From Pseudomonadota bacterium (GTDB lineage Bacteria; Pseudomonadota; Gammaproteobacteria; Acidiferrobacterales; Acidiferrobacteraceae): 46,413 bases of DNA. Made by a program: the position numbers and the translations under genes. Location of the stretch: the NCBI GenBank assembly GCA_021816625.1, contig JAKAXM010000014.1, positions 1 to 46,413 on the forward strand. Reading direction: 5' to 3'. The notes under the pieces were generated by a model, which was not told the DNA's origin, made no database searches, and saw only the letters and a list, made by a program, of their open reading frames with translations. Of this stretch, positions 9,263-17,333 are shown one piece after another (positions within the stretch are counted from its first letter, which is position 1; every line of letters begins with the position of its first letter).

Positions 9263-10471
9263 TCAGGCGGCCGCCCGGGCACCTTCGAACCGTATGAGGA
9301 CCTTGGTGTAGCCATCGACCCGCTGATCAAACTTCTCGTAGGCCGCAGGGACCTCGTCGATTTTGATGCGATGGCTCACGATCTTGCTCGGTTTGACCCG
9401 CCCCATGATTATCAAATCGCGCAGATACTCATTATAAAGCTTGACCGGGCACTGGCCCATACCGACGGTAACGGACTTGTCGAACAGTTCGGCCATGGGC
9501 AATGCAAAAACTCCCTGCTTCGCCTGGTCGGTCCGCGCCCCCGGATCGGGCGCCAAATAGACACCCACAATACCCAGGTGCCCGGCAGGGTTCACAAGCC
9601 GCACCATATTGTCTAGTACCTGCGTCGGCTTCTCACGCGCATAATCCTTGTCATCCCGGGCCTGGTAGCCGACCGCATCTATGACGCATTCCACGCCCTT
9701 CAATTTTTCCTCACCGGGCCGCAACCGTTCGCGTAAGGCTGCATGTTTCGCCCGCCACGCGAAGATCTGCTGAACAGGATCGCCGTGGCTTGCGTTGATG
9801 GGCGTCGCACCAAGCTCCTTCGCCTTCTGGAGACGCTCGGCCACAAAATCGACCACATAGATCTCGGCGGCGCCCTTGATGAGTGAGCTTAAGGCCGCCA
9901 TGAGGCCGACGGGGCCTGCTCCAAAGATCGCAACGCTCTTGCCGGGCCCGACCTGGGCCAGTTCCGTCCCGTAGAAACCGGTGGGGAAGACGTCTGCGAG
10001 CAAGATGAAATCATCCTCCCACTCATCAAAAGGCTTGCCCGGTAACTTCAAGCAGTTGAAGTCGGCATTGGGCACAAGTACATATTCGGCCTGGCCGCCA
10101 CCGTAGGGTCCCATACCCGCATATCCATAGGCCGCATGGGGACCATGCTCGTTCATGGTAAGACACATATTGGTGAAGCCGCGGTGACAGTTGTAGCAAT
10201 AGCCGCACGCGATATTGAACGGAAGAACGACGCGATCCCCAGGCTTAATGCTCGTGACGGCAGCGCCCACCCGCTCGATTATGCCCATGATCTCGTGGCC
10301 CACGGTGTGCCCGGCCGGCAGGGCCGTACGTCCCTCGTACATATGCAGATCGCTGCCACAGATTGCCGATGTCGTCACACGCAGTACGGCATCCTTGGGT
10401 CCGGCCAGGCTCGGTTCTTTCTGATCTGCCACCCGCATCCGGTTTTCTCCTTCGTATATTACGGCCTTCAT
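9263..10471 (-). CDS. Zinc-dependent alcohol dehydrogenase, glutathione-independent formaldehyde dehydrogenase-like
   Basis: A 402-residue medium-chain dehydrogenase. It has the catalytic zinc site (C38 in ICGSDLHMYEGR, then GHTVGHEIMG), four structural-zinc cysteines (CGYCYNCHRGFTNMC) and a Rossmann motif (VAIFGAGPVGLMAA). The long insertion near residues 235-285 and the KPTQVLDNMVRLVNPAGHLG segment are typical of the glutathione-independent formaldehyde dehydrogenase branch, which uses tightly bound NAD. The substrate is not certain. It stands alone on the minus strand. Formaldehyde to formate here, then formate to CO2 by the FdhF-like enzyme, would be a sensible pair, though they are 5 kb apart and not co-transcribed. 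Confidence 0.85.
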   Translation of the reverse strand: MKAVIYEGENRMRVADQKEPSLAGPKDAVLRVTTSAICGSDLHMYEGRTALPAGHTVGHEIMGIIERVGAAVTSIKPGDRVVLPFNIACGYCYNCHRGFTNMCLTMNEHGPHAAYGYAGMGPYGGGQAEYVLVPNADFNCLKLPGKPFDEWEDDFILLADVFPTGFYGTELAQVGPGKSVAIFGAGPVGLMAALSSLIKGAAEIYVVDFVAERLQKAKELGATPINASHGDPVQQIFAWRAKHAALRERLRPGEEKLKGVECVIDAVGYQARDDKDYAREKPTQVLDNMVRLVNPAGHLGIVGVYLAPDPGARTDQAKQGVFALPMAELFDKSVTVGMGQCPVKLYNEYLRDLIIMGRVKPSKIVSHRIKIDEVPAAYEKFDQRVDGYTKVLIRFEGARAAA

Positions 10472-10780
10472 GAGCGCACCTCCGCACTGTTGGGGGACTT
10501 GCCGGGCTGCGGTCGCCCATTGGGCGGTCCTGCAGCACTTGCCCCTCCAGAGACCACCGGGTTTTCGTGAAGTTCGTGTCTATCCGACAGTGGCCGCAGG
10601 CCGGTCTGCACGCCGCACCGGTCGCGCACGGCTCGCACATGCGTCATTTTTTAGCGAGAATGGATGGGTCCGTGCGGACCCTGTGGTGCTGTGCCGGGGG
10701 ATGGGTATCGCTTTCTTGCCATGCTACGCTGTCGTTCACGCGCGTGGCGGCCGCAGGCCTTGCCGTACGCGCGATCTCGA
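10472..10780. other. 309-base interval without a supported gene
   Basis: Lies between the 5' end of the dehydrogenase gene and the 3' end of dcd. It holds a 6-bp GC hairpin at 10666-10681 (GGGTCC, GTGC loop, GGACCC) with no adjacent T run, so it is not a convincing terminator. A plus-strand frame of 77 codons crosses it, but its composition is unlike a protein gene and it has no ribosome binding site. The dehydrogenase promoter should be here, but I cannot single out a -35/-10 pair. Confidence 0.4.
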
Positions 10781-12085
10781 TCAGGTCTTCGGCAGTGTGA
10801 CGCCTTGTTGGCCCTGGTACTTGCCCCCGCGGTCTTTGTACGATACCTCGCAAGGCTCATCAGCCTCGAAGAAGATCACTTGCGCGACCCCCTCGTTCGC
10901 ATAGATCTTGGCGGGCAAGGGCGAGGTATTGGAGAACTCGAGCGTAACATGACCCTCCCACTCCGGTTCGAAGGGTGTCACGTTGACGATGATGCCGCAC
11001 CGGGCGTAGGTCGAATTGTGCACAACCAGACCATTGGCGAGAAAATTGTGCAAGCCTGGGACCTCGATGTCGTACACAGGGGCCGTGCCCGCGGCTGTAA
11101 TGGCGGCGATGCGATCCCAGACGATCGAACCGGTACCGTCAGGCCCGGTGTTCCCATTGACGCATAATGCGCCGCGACAGGCGTCCGCAGACGGCACTGC
11201 ATAAAGCCGCACCACGGTCGCCGCACCGGTCATCCGGCTCGCGTGGCCCAAGCGCATCGCCAAATGCCGAACGTCTTCGAGCAGCGCGCGCGGGCCCTGG
11301 ATCTCGCAAGCCTCTCCGAGAACCGCCGCCACGAAGCGTGCGACATCCGAGCGCACGGCCCGAAATACAGCGGGCGGAACCTCCGCGGCGCCCCCGCACA
11401 AGGCCTGATCGCGGACCCAGCGCCCCAGGCGCTCCGGCGCCCCTAGACGTTCCCGGCCAAAAAACGGGACTGCACCGGCGGCCGCCAGACGATCGCCCAC
11501 GGCCAGATCAGACAAGGCTACGTAGCCCTTGGGCGTCAAAAACGGGTGCTGGGCCGTCGCGGTAAGCGCCATGCCGGTCTCGGTTACGAGGCGCCAGACC
11601 GGTTTCACACCGTGGGCGGCAAGCGCCGACACCGACGCGCGCTGCCAACCGCCGGGTGCCAAAGCCGCGGTACGGCGCTTGGAGGTCCACGCCGCTATGG
11701 GTATGTAGGCACCGCTATCGGCATCGAGGACGCGCGTATCGCCCGTCACACATTTGCCGAGGCAAATCGTCAGTATGTTGCGTGGTATCCGGAAATATTC
11801 GACGGTCCGGGCAAGCGCGAAGGAATTGGGCGGGATGATGCAGACGTCACCGCGAAAATCCACGAAGCTATTGGCATCAAAGTTCTTGGGATCGACGATG
11901 GCCGAGTTGATGTTCGTAAATATCTTGAATTCATTCGAACAGCGAATGTCGTAGCCATAACTGGATGTCCCGAAGGACACGAGGCGTTCGCCGTTGCGTG
12001 ACTTGACCTGGCCGGGCTCAAACGGCTCAATCATGCCGTGATCCCGCGCCATGCGCCGAATCCACTTATCTGATTTTATGCTCAT
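10781..12085 (-). CDS. dcd: dCTP deaminase interrupted by an intein
   Basis: Precursor of 434 residues that should splice to a 188-residue dCTP deaminase, which converts dCTP to dUTP for dTMP synthesis. Residues 1-111 (ending NILTICLGK) and 358-434 (starting STYARCGIIVNVTP) together give the full Dcd sequence of Pseudomonas-type length, with nothing missing at the junction. By alignment to E. coli Dcd, S358, R362 and E383 correspond to the active-site residues S111, R115 and E138. The intein therefore sits directly before the catalytic serine, and that serine is also the +1 nucleophile for splicing. Unspliced protein should be inactive. The gene lies downstream of apbC/mrp on the same strand, 48 bases apart. 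Confidence 0.95.
   Translation of the reverse strand: MSIKSDKWIRRMARDHGMIEPFEPGQVKSRNGERLVSFGTSSYGYDIRCSNEFKIFTNINSAIVDPKNFDANSFVDFRGDVCIIPPNSFALARTVEYFRIPRNILTICLGKCVTGDTRVLDADSGAYIPIAAWTSKRRTAALAPGGWQRASVSALAAHGVKPVWRLVTETGMALTATAQHPFLTPKGYVALSDLAVGDRLAAAGAVPFFGRERLGAPERLGRWVRDQALCGGAAEVPPAVFRAVRSDVARFVAAVLGEACEIQGPRALLEDVRHLAMRLGHASRMTGAATVVRLYAVPSADACRGALCVNGNTGPDGTGSIVWDRIAAITAAGTAPVYDIEVPGLHNFLANGLVVHNSTYARCGIIVNVTPFEPEWEGHVTLEFSNTSPLPAKIYANEGVAQVIFFEADEPCEVSYKDRGGKYQGQQGVTLPKT
11015..11752 (-). mobile_element. Mini-intein in dcd (246 residues)
   Basis: Precursor residues 112-357. Block A begins with the nucleophile C112 (CVTGDTRVLD). Block B has T177-A-Q-H180 in ALTATAQHPFLT. Block F is VYDIEVPGLHNFLANG with H346. 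Block G is LVVHN with penultimate H356 and terminal N357, followed by Ser. All residues needed for class 1 splicing are present. The middle (about 205-300) keeps a faint resemblance to the homing-endonuclease region of DnaB-type inteins (VPPAVFRAVRSDVARF, then LLEDVRHLAMRLG) but has no recognisable LAGLIDADG acids. The element looks splicing-competent but no longer able to home. Confidence 0.92.
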
Positions 12086-12133
12086 GTCTGTCCCGGCGGG
12101 GCCGGTCTCCTCCCACGAAACCGCACGCCGGTG

Positions 12134-13225
12134 TCAGGTATTTTGGATGACGATGTTTGGGAAGCTCGCGCTGAAATCTTTCTTCATGAGCGAAAGCCGC
12201 GCCGCTACGCGCCGGGCGATTTCCCGATAGATCTGCGCGACCCGCCCTTCCGGGTCCGCTACCACGGTCGGCCGCCCGCCGTCGGCATCCTCGCGGATGC
12301 GCAGATCCAGGGGCAAGGCGCCCAGGAAATCGACATCGTACTGCTCTGACATCCTAAGACCGCCGCCCGCCCCAAAGATGTGCTCCTCGTGGCCGCACTG
12401 GCTACAGATATGGGTACTCATATTCTCGATGATGCCGATGACCGGAATCTCGACCTTCTCGAACATTTTAAGCCCTTTGCGGGCATCCAAAAGAGCAATA
12501 TCCTGCGGCGTGGTAACAATGACCGCGCCGGTCACGGGGACCTTCTGGGCCAGAGTCAGCTGGATGTCGCCGGTACCCGGGGGTAGATCGACGACGAGGT
12601 AATCGAGATCCTGCCAATTGGTATCGCGCAACAACTGCTCGAGCGCCTGGGTCACCATAGGTCCCCGCCATATCATCGGCGTTTCCTCGTCGACGAGATA
12701 ACCAATCGACATGGACTGGAGATGATAGCTGGACACGGGCTCCATGCGCCGCCCATCCTTAGATTCGGGCTTGGCATGGGTGCCCAGCATACGCGGCTGG
12801 CTCGGCCCATAGATATCGGCATCCAGGATCCCCACGCGCGCGCCCTCGACCGACAAGGCCAGGGCCAGGTTGACGGCCGTGGTCGATTTGCCCACGCCGC
12901 CCTTACCTGAGGCCACCGCTATGATGTTCTTTACACCGGCGATCGGTTTAACCCCCTTTTGCACGCCATGGGTTACGATGCGCGAGTCGACCGTCACGGT
13001 CGCTGTCGTCACGCCCTTGATCGCCAGCACCTTATCCCGCAGGCGCGCGGCCAAGGCATCCTTTACGCCCTGCGCCGGATAGCCTAGCACCACCTCGACG
13101 GATACCGCGCCTGCATGGATCTTGATGCCCTTCACGGCCTTTGCGGTGACGAGGTCCTGCTCCAAATACGGATCTATGACCTCCTTCAAGGCGGTTTCGA
13201 CCTGAAGCTGGGAGACTTCCGTCAT
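12134..13225 (-). CDS. apbC: Iron-sulfur cluster carrier protein, Mrp/ApbC (NBP35-like) ATPase
   Basis: A 363-residue P-loop ATPase that carries or delivers Fe-S clusters in the cytoplasm. The N-terminal DUF59/MIP18 domain spans about 1-90. The ATPase domain has the deviant Walker A GKGGVGKST, Walker B-like LDYLVVDLPPGTGD and a C-terminal CSQC motif that binds the bridging cluster in homologues. It is divergent from metG, a very common arrangement, and the window contains several Fe-S clients (FdhF-like, RsxB-like, Nth). Confidence 0.95.
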   Translation of the reverse strand: MTEVSQLQVETALKEVIDPYLEQDLVTAKAVKGIKIHAGAVSVEVVLGYPAQGVKDALAARLRDKVLAIKGVTTATVTVDSRIVTHGVQKGVKPIAGVKNIIAVASGKGGVGKSTTAVNLALALSVEGARVGILDADIYGPSQPRMLGTHAKPESKDGRRMEPVSSYHLQSMSIGYLVDEETPMIWRGPMVTQALEQLLRDTNWQDLDYLVVDLPPGTGDIQLTLAQKVPVTGAVIVTTPQDIALLDARKGLKMFEKVEIPVIGIIENMSTHICSQCGHEEHIFGAGGGLRMSEQYDVDFLGALPLDLRIREDADGGRPTVVADPEGRVAQIYREIARRVAARLSLMKKDFSASFPNIVIQNT

Positions 13226-13443
13226 ACGTTCTTTCTCCTCAAAAAAGCCTGAGCGAATCGCTTAGTTTATGGCCGATATCGTACACCGTGAGGCGTGAAA
13301 CCGGAACGGGGCCCGCGTAAGCGCTTGGAAAACCACGGGCCGAGCCCATGCACCTGGGGACACGCCGCCGCAAAGCCTGTCCCATCGCGCGCGACCGCCT
13401 GCAAGCCCAAGTGGTCGCCGGCCGGCCCCCGGCTGGCTTGGCC

Positions 13444-13460
13444 ACAGGTCGCCAACCTGT
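13444..13460. promoter_or_regulatory. Inverted repeat in the metG leader
   Basis: ACAGGT, a 5-base spacer CGCCA, then ACCTGT: a perfect 6-bp inverted repeat 28 bases upstream of the metG start codon. It could be an operator or a small RNA hairpin, or chance. No regulator is implicated. Confidence 0.25.
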
Positions 13461-13488
13461 TACCTTTCGCTTCTTCGAGGAAACCCGC

Positions 13489-15537
13489 ATGCCAAACGAC
13501 CGCAAGATCCTAGTGACGAGTGCGCTACCTTATGCCAATGGTCCCATCCATCTGGGTCACCTCGTCGAATACATTCAGACCGACATCTATGTACGTTATC
13601 AGCGCCTATGCGGTCGCGTCTGCTATTACCTGTGCGCCGATGACACGCATGGTACGCCGATCATGCTGAAGGCCCAGGCCGAGGGGATCACGCCCGAGGA
13701 GTTGATCGCGCGGGTGGGCACTGAACATCTGCGGGATTTCACCGATTTCGGAATATCCTTTGACCGCTTCGGCTCCACGCACAGCCCAGAGAACCGCCAA
13801 CTGGCCGAGCACTTCTACGAGCGACTCAAGGCCGGCGGCCACATCGCGGTACGCGCGATAGAACAGGCCTACGATCCGGTTAAAGAGATGTTCCTGCCGG
13901 ACCGGTTCATACGCGGCGAATGCCCGCGCTGCCACGCACAAGACCAGTACGGCGACTCGTGCGAGGCCTGCGGTGCGACCTATGCCCCAACCGAACTGAT
14001 TCACCCGGTCTCCGCCTTGAGCGGCGCCGCACCCGTCACCAAGAGCTCCGAGCACTACTTCGTCACCCTACGCCACTTCACGGACACGCTGAGGGCCTAT
14101 ACGCAAAGCGGCGCCCTGTCGGAGGAGGCAGGCCACAAGCTCGATGAATGGCTTACCGAAGGCCTAAGCGACTGGGATATAAGCCGCGACGCACCCTACT
14201 TTGGCTTTCCTATTCCCGGGGCCCATGAGAAGTACTTCTATGTGTGGCTGGACGCCCCGGTCGGCTACATAGCCACCTTCTGGCAGTTGCGCCAAACCCT
14301 GGCAAACCGGGCTCTCGATCTCGCCTCTTTGCGCCGCGAATGGGCGGAGTATGAGGTCCGGCACTTTATCGGTAAGGATATCCTGAACTTTCACGGGCTC
14401 TTTTGGCCCGCCATGTTGAAGGCTGCGGATTTTGCGCCCCCGCAGGGGATCCACGTGCACGGCTTCCTTACCATAAACGGCAAAAAGATGTCGAAGTCGC
14501 GGGGCACCTTCATCACCGCCCGACAATATCTCGACTGCCTGCCCGCGGAATATCTGCGCTATTATTTCGCCGCCAAGATCAATGGCAGCATAGAAGACAT
14601 CGATCTAAACCTCGCCGACTTTCGGGCGCGGATCAACTCAGACCTGGTCGGAAAGTTTGTCAATATCGCGAGCCGGACAGCCCAACTCCTCACGAAACAC
14701 CTCGGGTCGGAGCTCGCCCCCAGTCTGCCCGACGCCACGCTCTATACGGAGTTTCTGGCGGCCGGCGACACCATACGCGCCTGTTACGAGGCGCGCGACT
14801 TCGCGCGCGCGATCAAGACCACGATGGACCTCGCCGACCGCGCCAACCGCTACGTGGATGAGACCAAGCCCTGGGAGATTGCGCGCGCCGCCGGGCGCCA
14901 TAGCGAGCTCCAGATGGTCTGCACCCAGGCCCTGAACCTGTTCCGGGTGCTCACGGGCTACCTAAAGCCCGTACTGCCGGAAACGGCCGCCAAGGTCGAG
15001 GCCTTTTTGGGGGGGCCGGCGCTCAATTTCGAGAATATCAAGACCCCGTGGCTTGGCCACACCATACGGCCCTATACCCACCTCATGCGCCGTATCGAGG
15101 CCGCCGATCTGGCCGCCATCGCCGGTGAGAGTCTCGCGACCCCAGAAGCGCCTCCCGCGCCGGCCAAAGCCGTGCCGGATAAGCCCGGTAAGCCAGCCAC
15201 GGGCCCGGCGGAGGGGATCTCCGCCGAGGAGTTTGCCCGCGTCGATCTGCGCGCCGCCCGGGTCATTGCCGCCGACTACGTGGAGGGCGCCGATAAACTG
15301 TTGAAGCTCACACTCGATCTGAACGAGGGACGTACCCGCACCGTCTTCGCTGGGATCCGTCATGCCTACGCGCCGGCGGATCTGGTCGGGCGTCTGGTAG
15401 TCTGCGTGGCAAACCTAAAGCCGCGCACGATGCGCTTTGGCGTATCCGAGGGCATGGTGCTTGCCGCCTCGGACGATGCCGATCTGGTGCTGGTGCACCC
15501 GGGTGAAGGCGCCCGCCCGGGCATGAAAATCCGCTAA
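13489..15537 (+). CDS. metG: Methionyl-tRNA synthetase
   Basis: Charges tRNA-Met (elongator and initiator) in the cytoplasm. The 682-residue class I synthetase has the HIGH-type motif HLGH (21-24), a zinc knuckle with C145, C148, C158 and C161, and KMSKS at 333-337. The C-terminal EMAP/Trbp111-like tRNA-binding domain (from about 575; FARVDLRAARVIAADYVEGA) drives dimerisation in homologues. The frame is open further upstream, but homology starts at MPNDRKILVTSALPYANGPI, preceded by a GAGGAAA ribosome binding site. Confidence 0.97.
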   Translation: MPNDRKILVTSALPYANGPIHLGHLVEYIQTDIYVRYQRLCGRVCYYLCADDTHGTPIMLKAQAEGITPEELIARVGTEHLRDFTDFGISFDRFGSTHSPENRQLAEHFYERLKAGGHIAVRAIEQAYDPVKEMFLPDRFIRGECPRCHAQDQYGDSCEACGATYAPTELIHPVSALSGAAPVTKSSEHYFVTLRHFTDTLRAYTQSGALSEEAGHKLDEWLTEGLSDWDISRDAPYFGFPIPGAHEKYFYVWLDAPVGYIATFWQLRQTLANRALDLASLRREWAEYEVRHFIGKDILNFHGLFWPAMLKAADFAPPQGIHVHGFLTINGKKMSKSRGTFITARQYLDCLPAEYLRYYFAAKINGSIEDIDLNLADFRARINSDLVGKFVNIASRTAQLLTKHLGSELAPSLPDATLYTEFLAAGDTIRACYEARDFARAIKTTMDLADRANRYVDETKPWEIARAAGRHSELQMVCTQALNLFRVLTGYLKPVLPETAAKVEAFLGGPALNFENIKTPWLGHTIRPYTHLMRRIEAADLAAIAGESLATPEAPPAPAKAVPDKPGKPATGPAEGISAEEFARVDLRAARVIAADYVEGADKLLKLTLDLNEGRTRTVFAGIRHAYAPADLVGRLVVCVANLKPRTMRFGVSEGMVLAASDDADLVLVHPGEGARPGMKIR

Positions 15538-15585
15538 AGACGCGGCCCGCGCCGTGGCGGCGGACCGCCCGGTCCGAGAGGGTTC

Positions 15586-16170
15586 ATGGATCTCATCCTT
15601 TTAAGCGGCGGTATCGAGAGCACGACCTTACTCTATGAGCGCCGAGCCGCGGGGGCGGCACAGGCGCTGTTCGTCGATTATGGGCAGCGCGCGGCAGCGC
15701 GCGAGCGGGCGACCGTACAGGCGCTGTGCGCGAAAACGGGCACGGCCCTTACCATAGCCCCTCTGCAGCACCTGCGCGCGGCGCTTACAGACCGTAGCAC
15801 CTGGCAACCCCATATCCCGGCCCCGGCACGCAACCTCTTGATCATAAGCCTCGCCGCCAATTACGCCTTGGTGGCCGGGGGCACTCAGATCTTCCTCGGG
15901 GTGCAACGCGACGACCGCCGACACCGGGAAGCGGGCGGCGACTTTCTCGCGGCACTGGCCGCGACCCTGGCGACATTCGGACTGGGCCTCGCAACCCCTT
16001 ACCAGGATCTGAGCAAGACCGCCGTCATCGCGCGCGGCCTTGCGCTGGGCGTAGACTACGACGAGACCTACAGCTGCCTCCTGGGCCGGCCGCGGCCCTG
16101 CGGCCAGTGCCCTCAGTGTGCGGCCCGCAACGAAGCCCTCGCCGCGCTCGCCAGGCCACCACCCCCTTAA
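15586..16170 (+). CDS. queC: QueC-like 7-cyano-7-deazaguanine synthase family protein
   Basis: Family members convert 7-carboxy-7-deazaguanine to preQ0 with ATP and ammonia, for queuosine in tRNA or deazaguanine in DNA. The 194-residue protein has the PP-loop (LLSGGIESTTLL), VDYGQR, PARN, IFLGVQRDD and the zinc site CLLGRPRPCGQCPQC. It is shorter than typical QueC (about 220-235), and the PP-loop reads SGGIES instead of SGGLDS. No queD, queE or folE lies nearby, so it may be either the genome's QueC or a paralogue with another substrate. It lies 48 bases after metG. Confidence 0.75.
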   Translation: MDLILLSGGIESTTLLYERRAAGAAQALFVDYGQRAAARERATVQALCAKTGTALTIAPLQHLRAALTDRSTWQPHIPAPARNLLIISLAANYALVAGGTQIFLGVQRDDRRHREAGGDFLAALAATLATFGLGLATPYQDLSKTAVIARGLALGVDYDETYSCLLGRPRPCGQCPQCAARNEALAALARPPPP

Positions 16171-16253
16171 GGCCCCCGATCCCGGCACCACACATTCGCG
16201 CCGCCAGCGATGCGCTTGCGACAGCGCCGTAAGCGGGGCAGACTAAAAAGACC

Positions 16254-16889
16254 ATGTCTCAACACCCAAAACCTGGGCTTGCAGCCCTCATGGCCGTATT
16301 GCCCCAAACCCAATGCGGCCGCTGCGGCTTTGCCGGATGCCGCCCCTACGCGCGCGCGCTCCGAGAGGGGCAGGTTGCCTCCAACCGCTGCCCGCCCGGC
16401 GGCGACTACACGCGTCTCGCGCTGGCGCACCTGCTTGGGCATGCAGCGCTCGACCCAGACCGCGACCGGCCCCCCGAAGGCCGCCTGCGCGTGACGATCG
16501 ATCCGCACCGATGCATCGGTTGCGCCCGGTGCCTACCGGCCTGTCCGGTGGATGCCATCGTCGGCGCCCCCGGACAACTGCACGCGGTCATCGCGTCGGC
16601 ATGTACGGGCTGCGGGCTCTGTCTACCGCCCTGTCCCGCCGACTGTTTTGTCCTAAGCCCGGCCCCTACCGCGTCCGAGGGTCCCTGGCGCGAACGGACC
16701 CTTACGGAGGCCCGGGCAGCCCGCCAACGGACCGCCCGCAAGCAGCGTCGGCAGGCCGCCCCCCGCGGCGAACGGCCAGCCCTTGCCCGGGACCGCATGC
16801 GCCGTGAGATCCGCGAGGCCATACAGCGCGTGGCAGACAAGCGCGGGTGGCAAACGGCCGTGCGGCCCCGTAGAATAAGCGGTGACTAA
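16254..16889 (+). CDS. rsxB: RnfB/RsxB-like ferredoxin, soluble form
   Basis: A 211-residue iron-sulfur protein. The N-terminal CGRCGFAGCRPYARAL with a later Cys (NRCPPGGD) is the 4Fe-4S domain of RnfB/RsxB. Two ferredoxin clusters follow (CIGCARCLPACPVDAI and CTGCGLCLPPCPADCF). The N-terminal membrane anchor of true RnfB is absent, and no other rnf/rsx gene is in the window. It is probably a free-standing electron carrier; the RsxB-like gene upstream of nth is a recurring proteobacterial arrangement. The C-terminal 60 residues are strongly basic (Arg-rich) and predicted helical. Confidence 0.82.
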   Translation: MSQHPKPGLAALMAVLPQTQCGRCGFAGCRPYARALREGQVASNRCPPGGDYTRLALAHLLGHAALDPDRDRPPEGRLRVTIDPHRCIGCARCLPACPVDAIVGAPGQLHAVIASACTGCGLCLPPCPADCFVLSPAPTASEGPWRERTLTEARAARQRTARKQRRQAAPRGERPALARDRMRREIREAIQRVADKRGWQTAVRPRRISGD

Positions 16890-16916
16890 TAGAGTCATCG
16901 CCGTAACGAGGACCGC

Positions 16917-17333
16917 ATGTCAGGACATTATCCTTTTGGGGGCAGGGCCAACCGCGTCAGTGCGTTCGCCTTTTTCGAAAAAAACCAGCTTAGCCTGGAT
17001 CTCCAGGAACGTTACTACAAGTGGTGGTACGATCTCGCCAAGAGATTCGTCGAGCAAGACCCGGACCTGCGGGTGACCCGGGCCGTAGATTTCAAGCACT
17101 ACCCGTACGGTCAACACGCCGAGCGCAATTTTCATCTGCACGATTACAAGTGGGCTACGGCACTCGCCGATCTCGGCGCCTTCATAGCGAACGTGATTTT
17201 TCCAAAACTTAGCGAAGACGCCCGGCATACGATCGATCATGATCACGATCAGATGTTAAAGACGCTGCTCGCCGAACGTGCGCAGGCGCCGCGTGAGGCA
17301 CCCCCCGACGTTGGCCGCTACCGGCACGTCTAG
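16917..17333 (+). CDS. Protein of unknown function between rsxB-like and nth genes
   Basis: A 138-residue soluble protein that I do not recognise. It starts MSGHYPFGGRANRVSAFAFF and has an aromatic-rich N-terminal half (LDLQERYYKWWYDLAKRF), a middle rich in His and Tyr (FKHYPYGQHAERNFHLHDYK) and an acidic/His cluster (TIDHDHDQ, about 105-112). There is no signal peptide, membrane segment or cysteine. Codon use and spacing (27 bases after the rsxB-like stop) suggest a real gene in the same operon. The His-rich stretches could bind a metal, which is speculation. Confidence 0.65.
   Translation: MSGHYPFGGRANRVSAFAFFEKNQLSLDLQERYYKWWYDLAKRFVEQDPDLRVTRAVDFKHYPYGQHAERNFHLHDYKWATALADLGAFIANVIFPKLSEDARHTIDHDHDQMLKTLLAERAQAPREAPPDVGRYRHV

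Noticed and set aside
10567-10800. 77-codon plus-strand ORF between the dehydrogenase and dcd genes
   Set aside because: No ribosome binding site, no similarity, and it runs into the antisense 3' end of dcd.
13348-13488. 47-codon N-terminal extension of metG
   Set aside because: Methionyl-tRNA synthetase homology begins at MPNDRKILVTSALPYANG with a ribosome binding site upstream; the extension is Arg/Pro-rich leader sequence.
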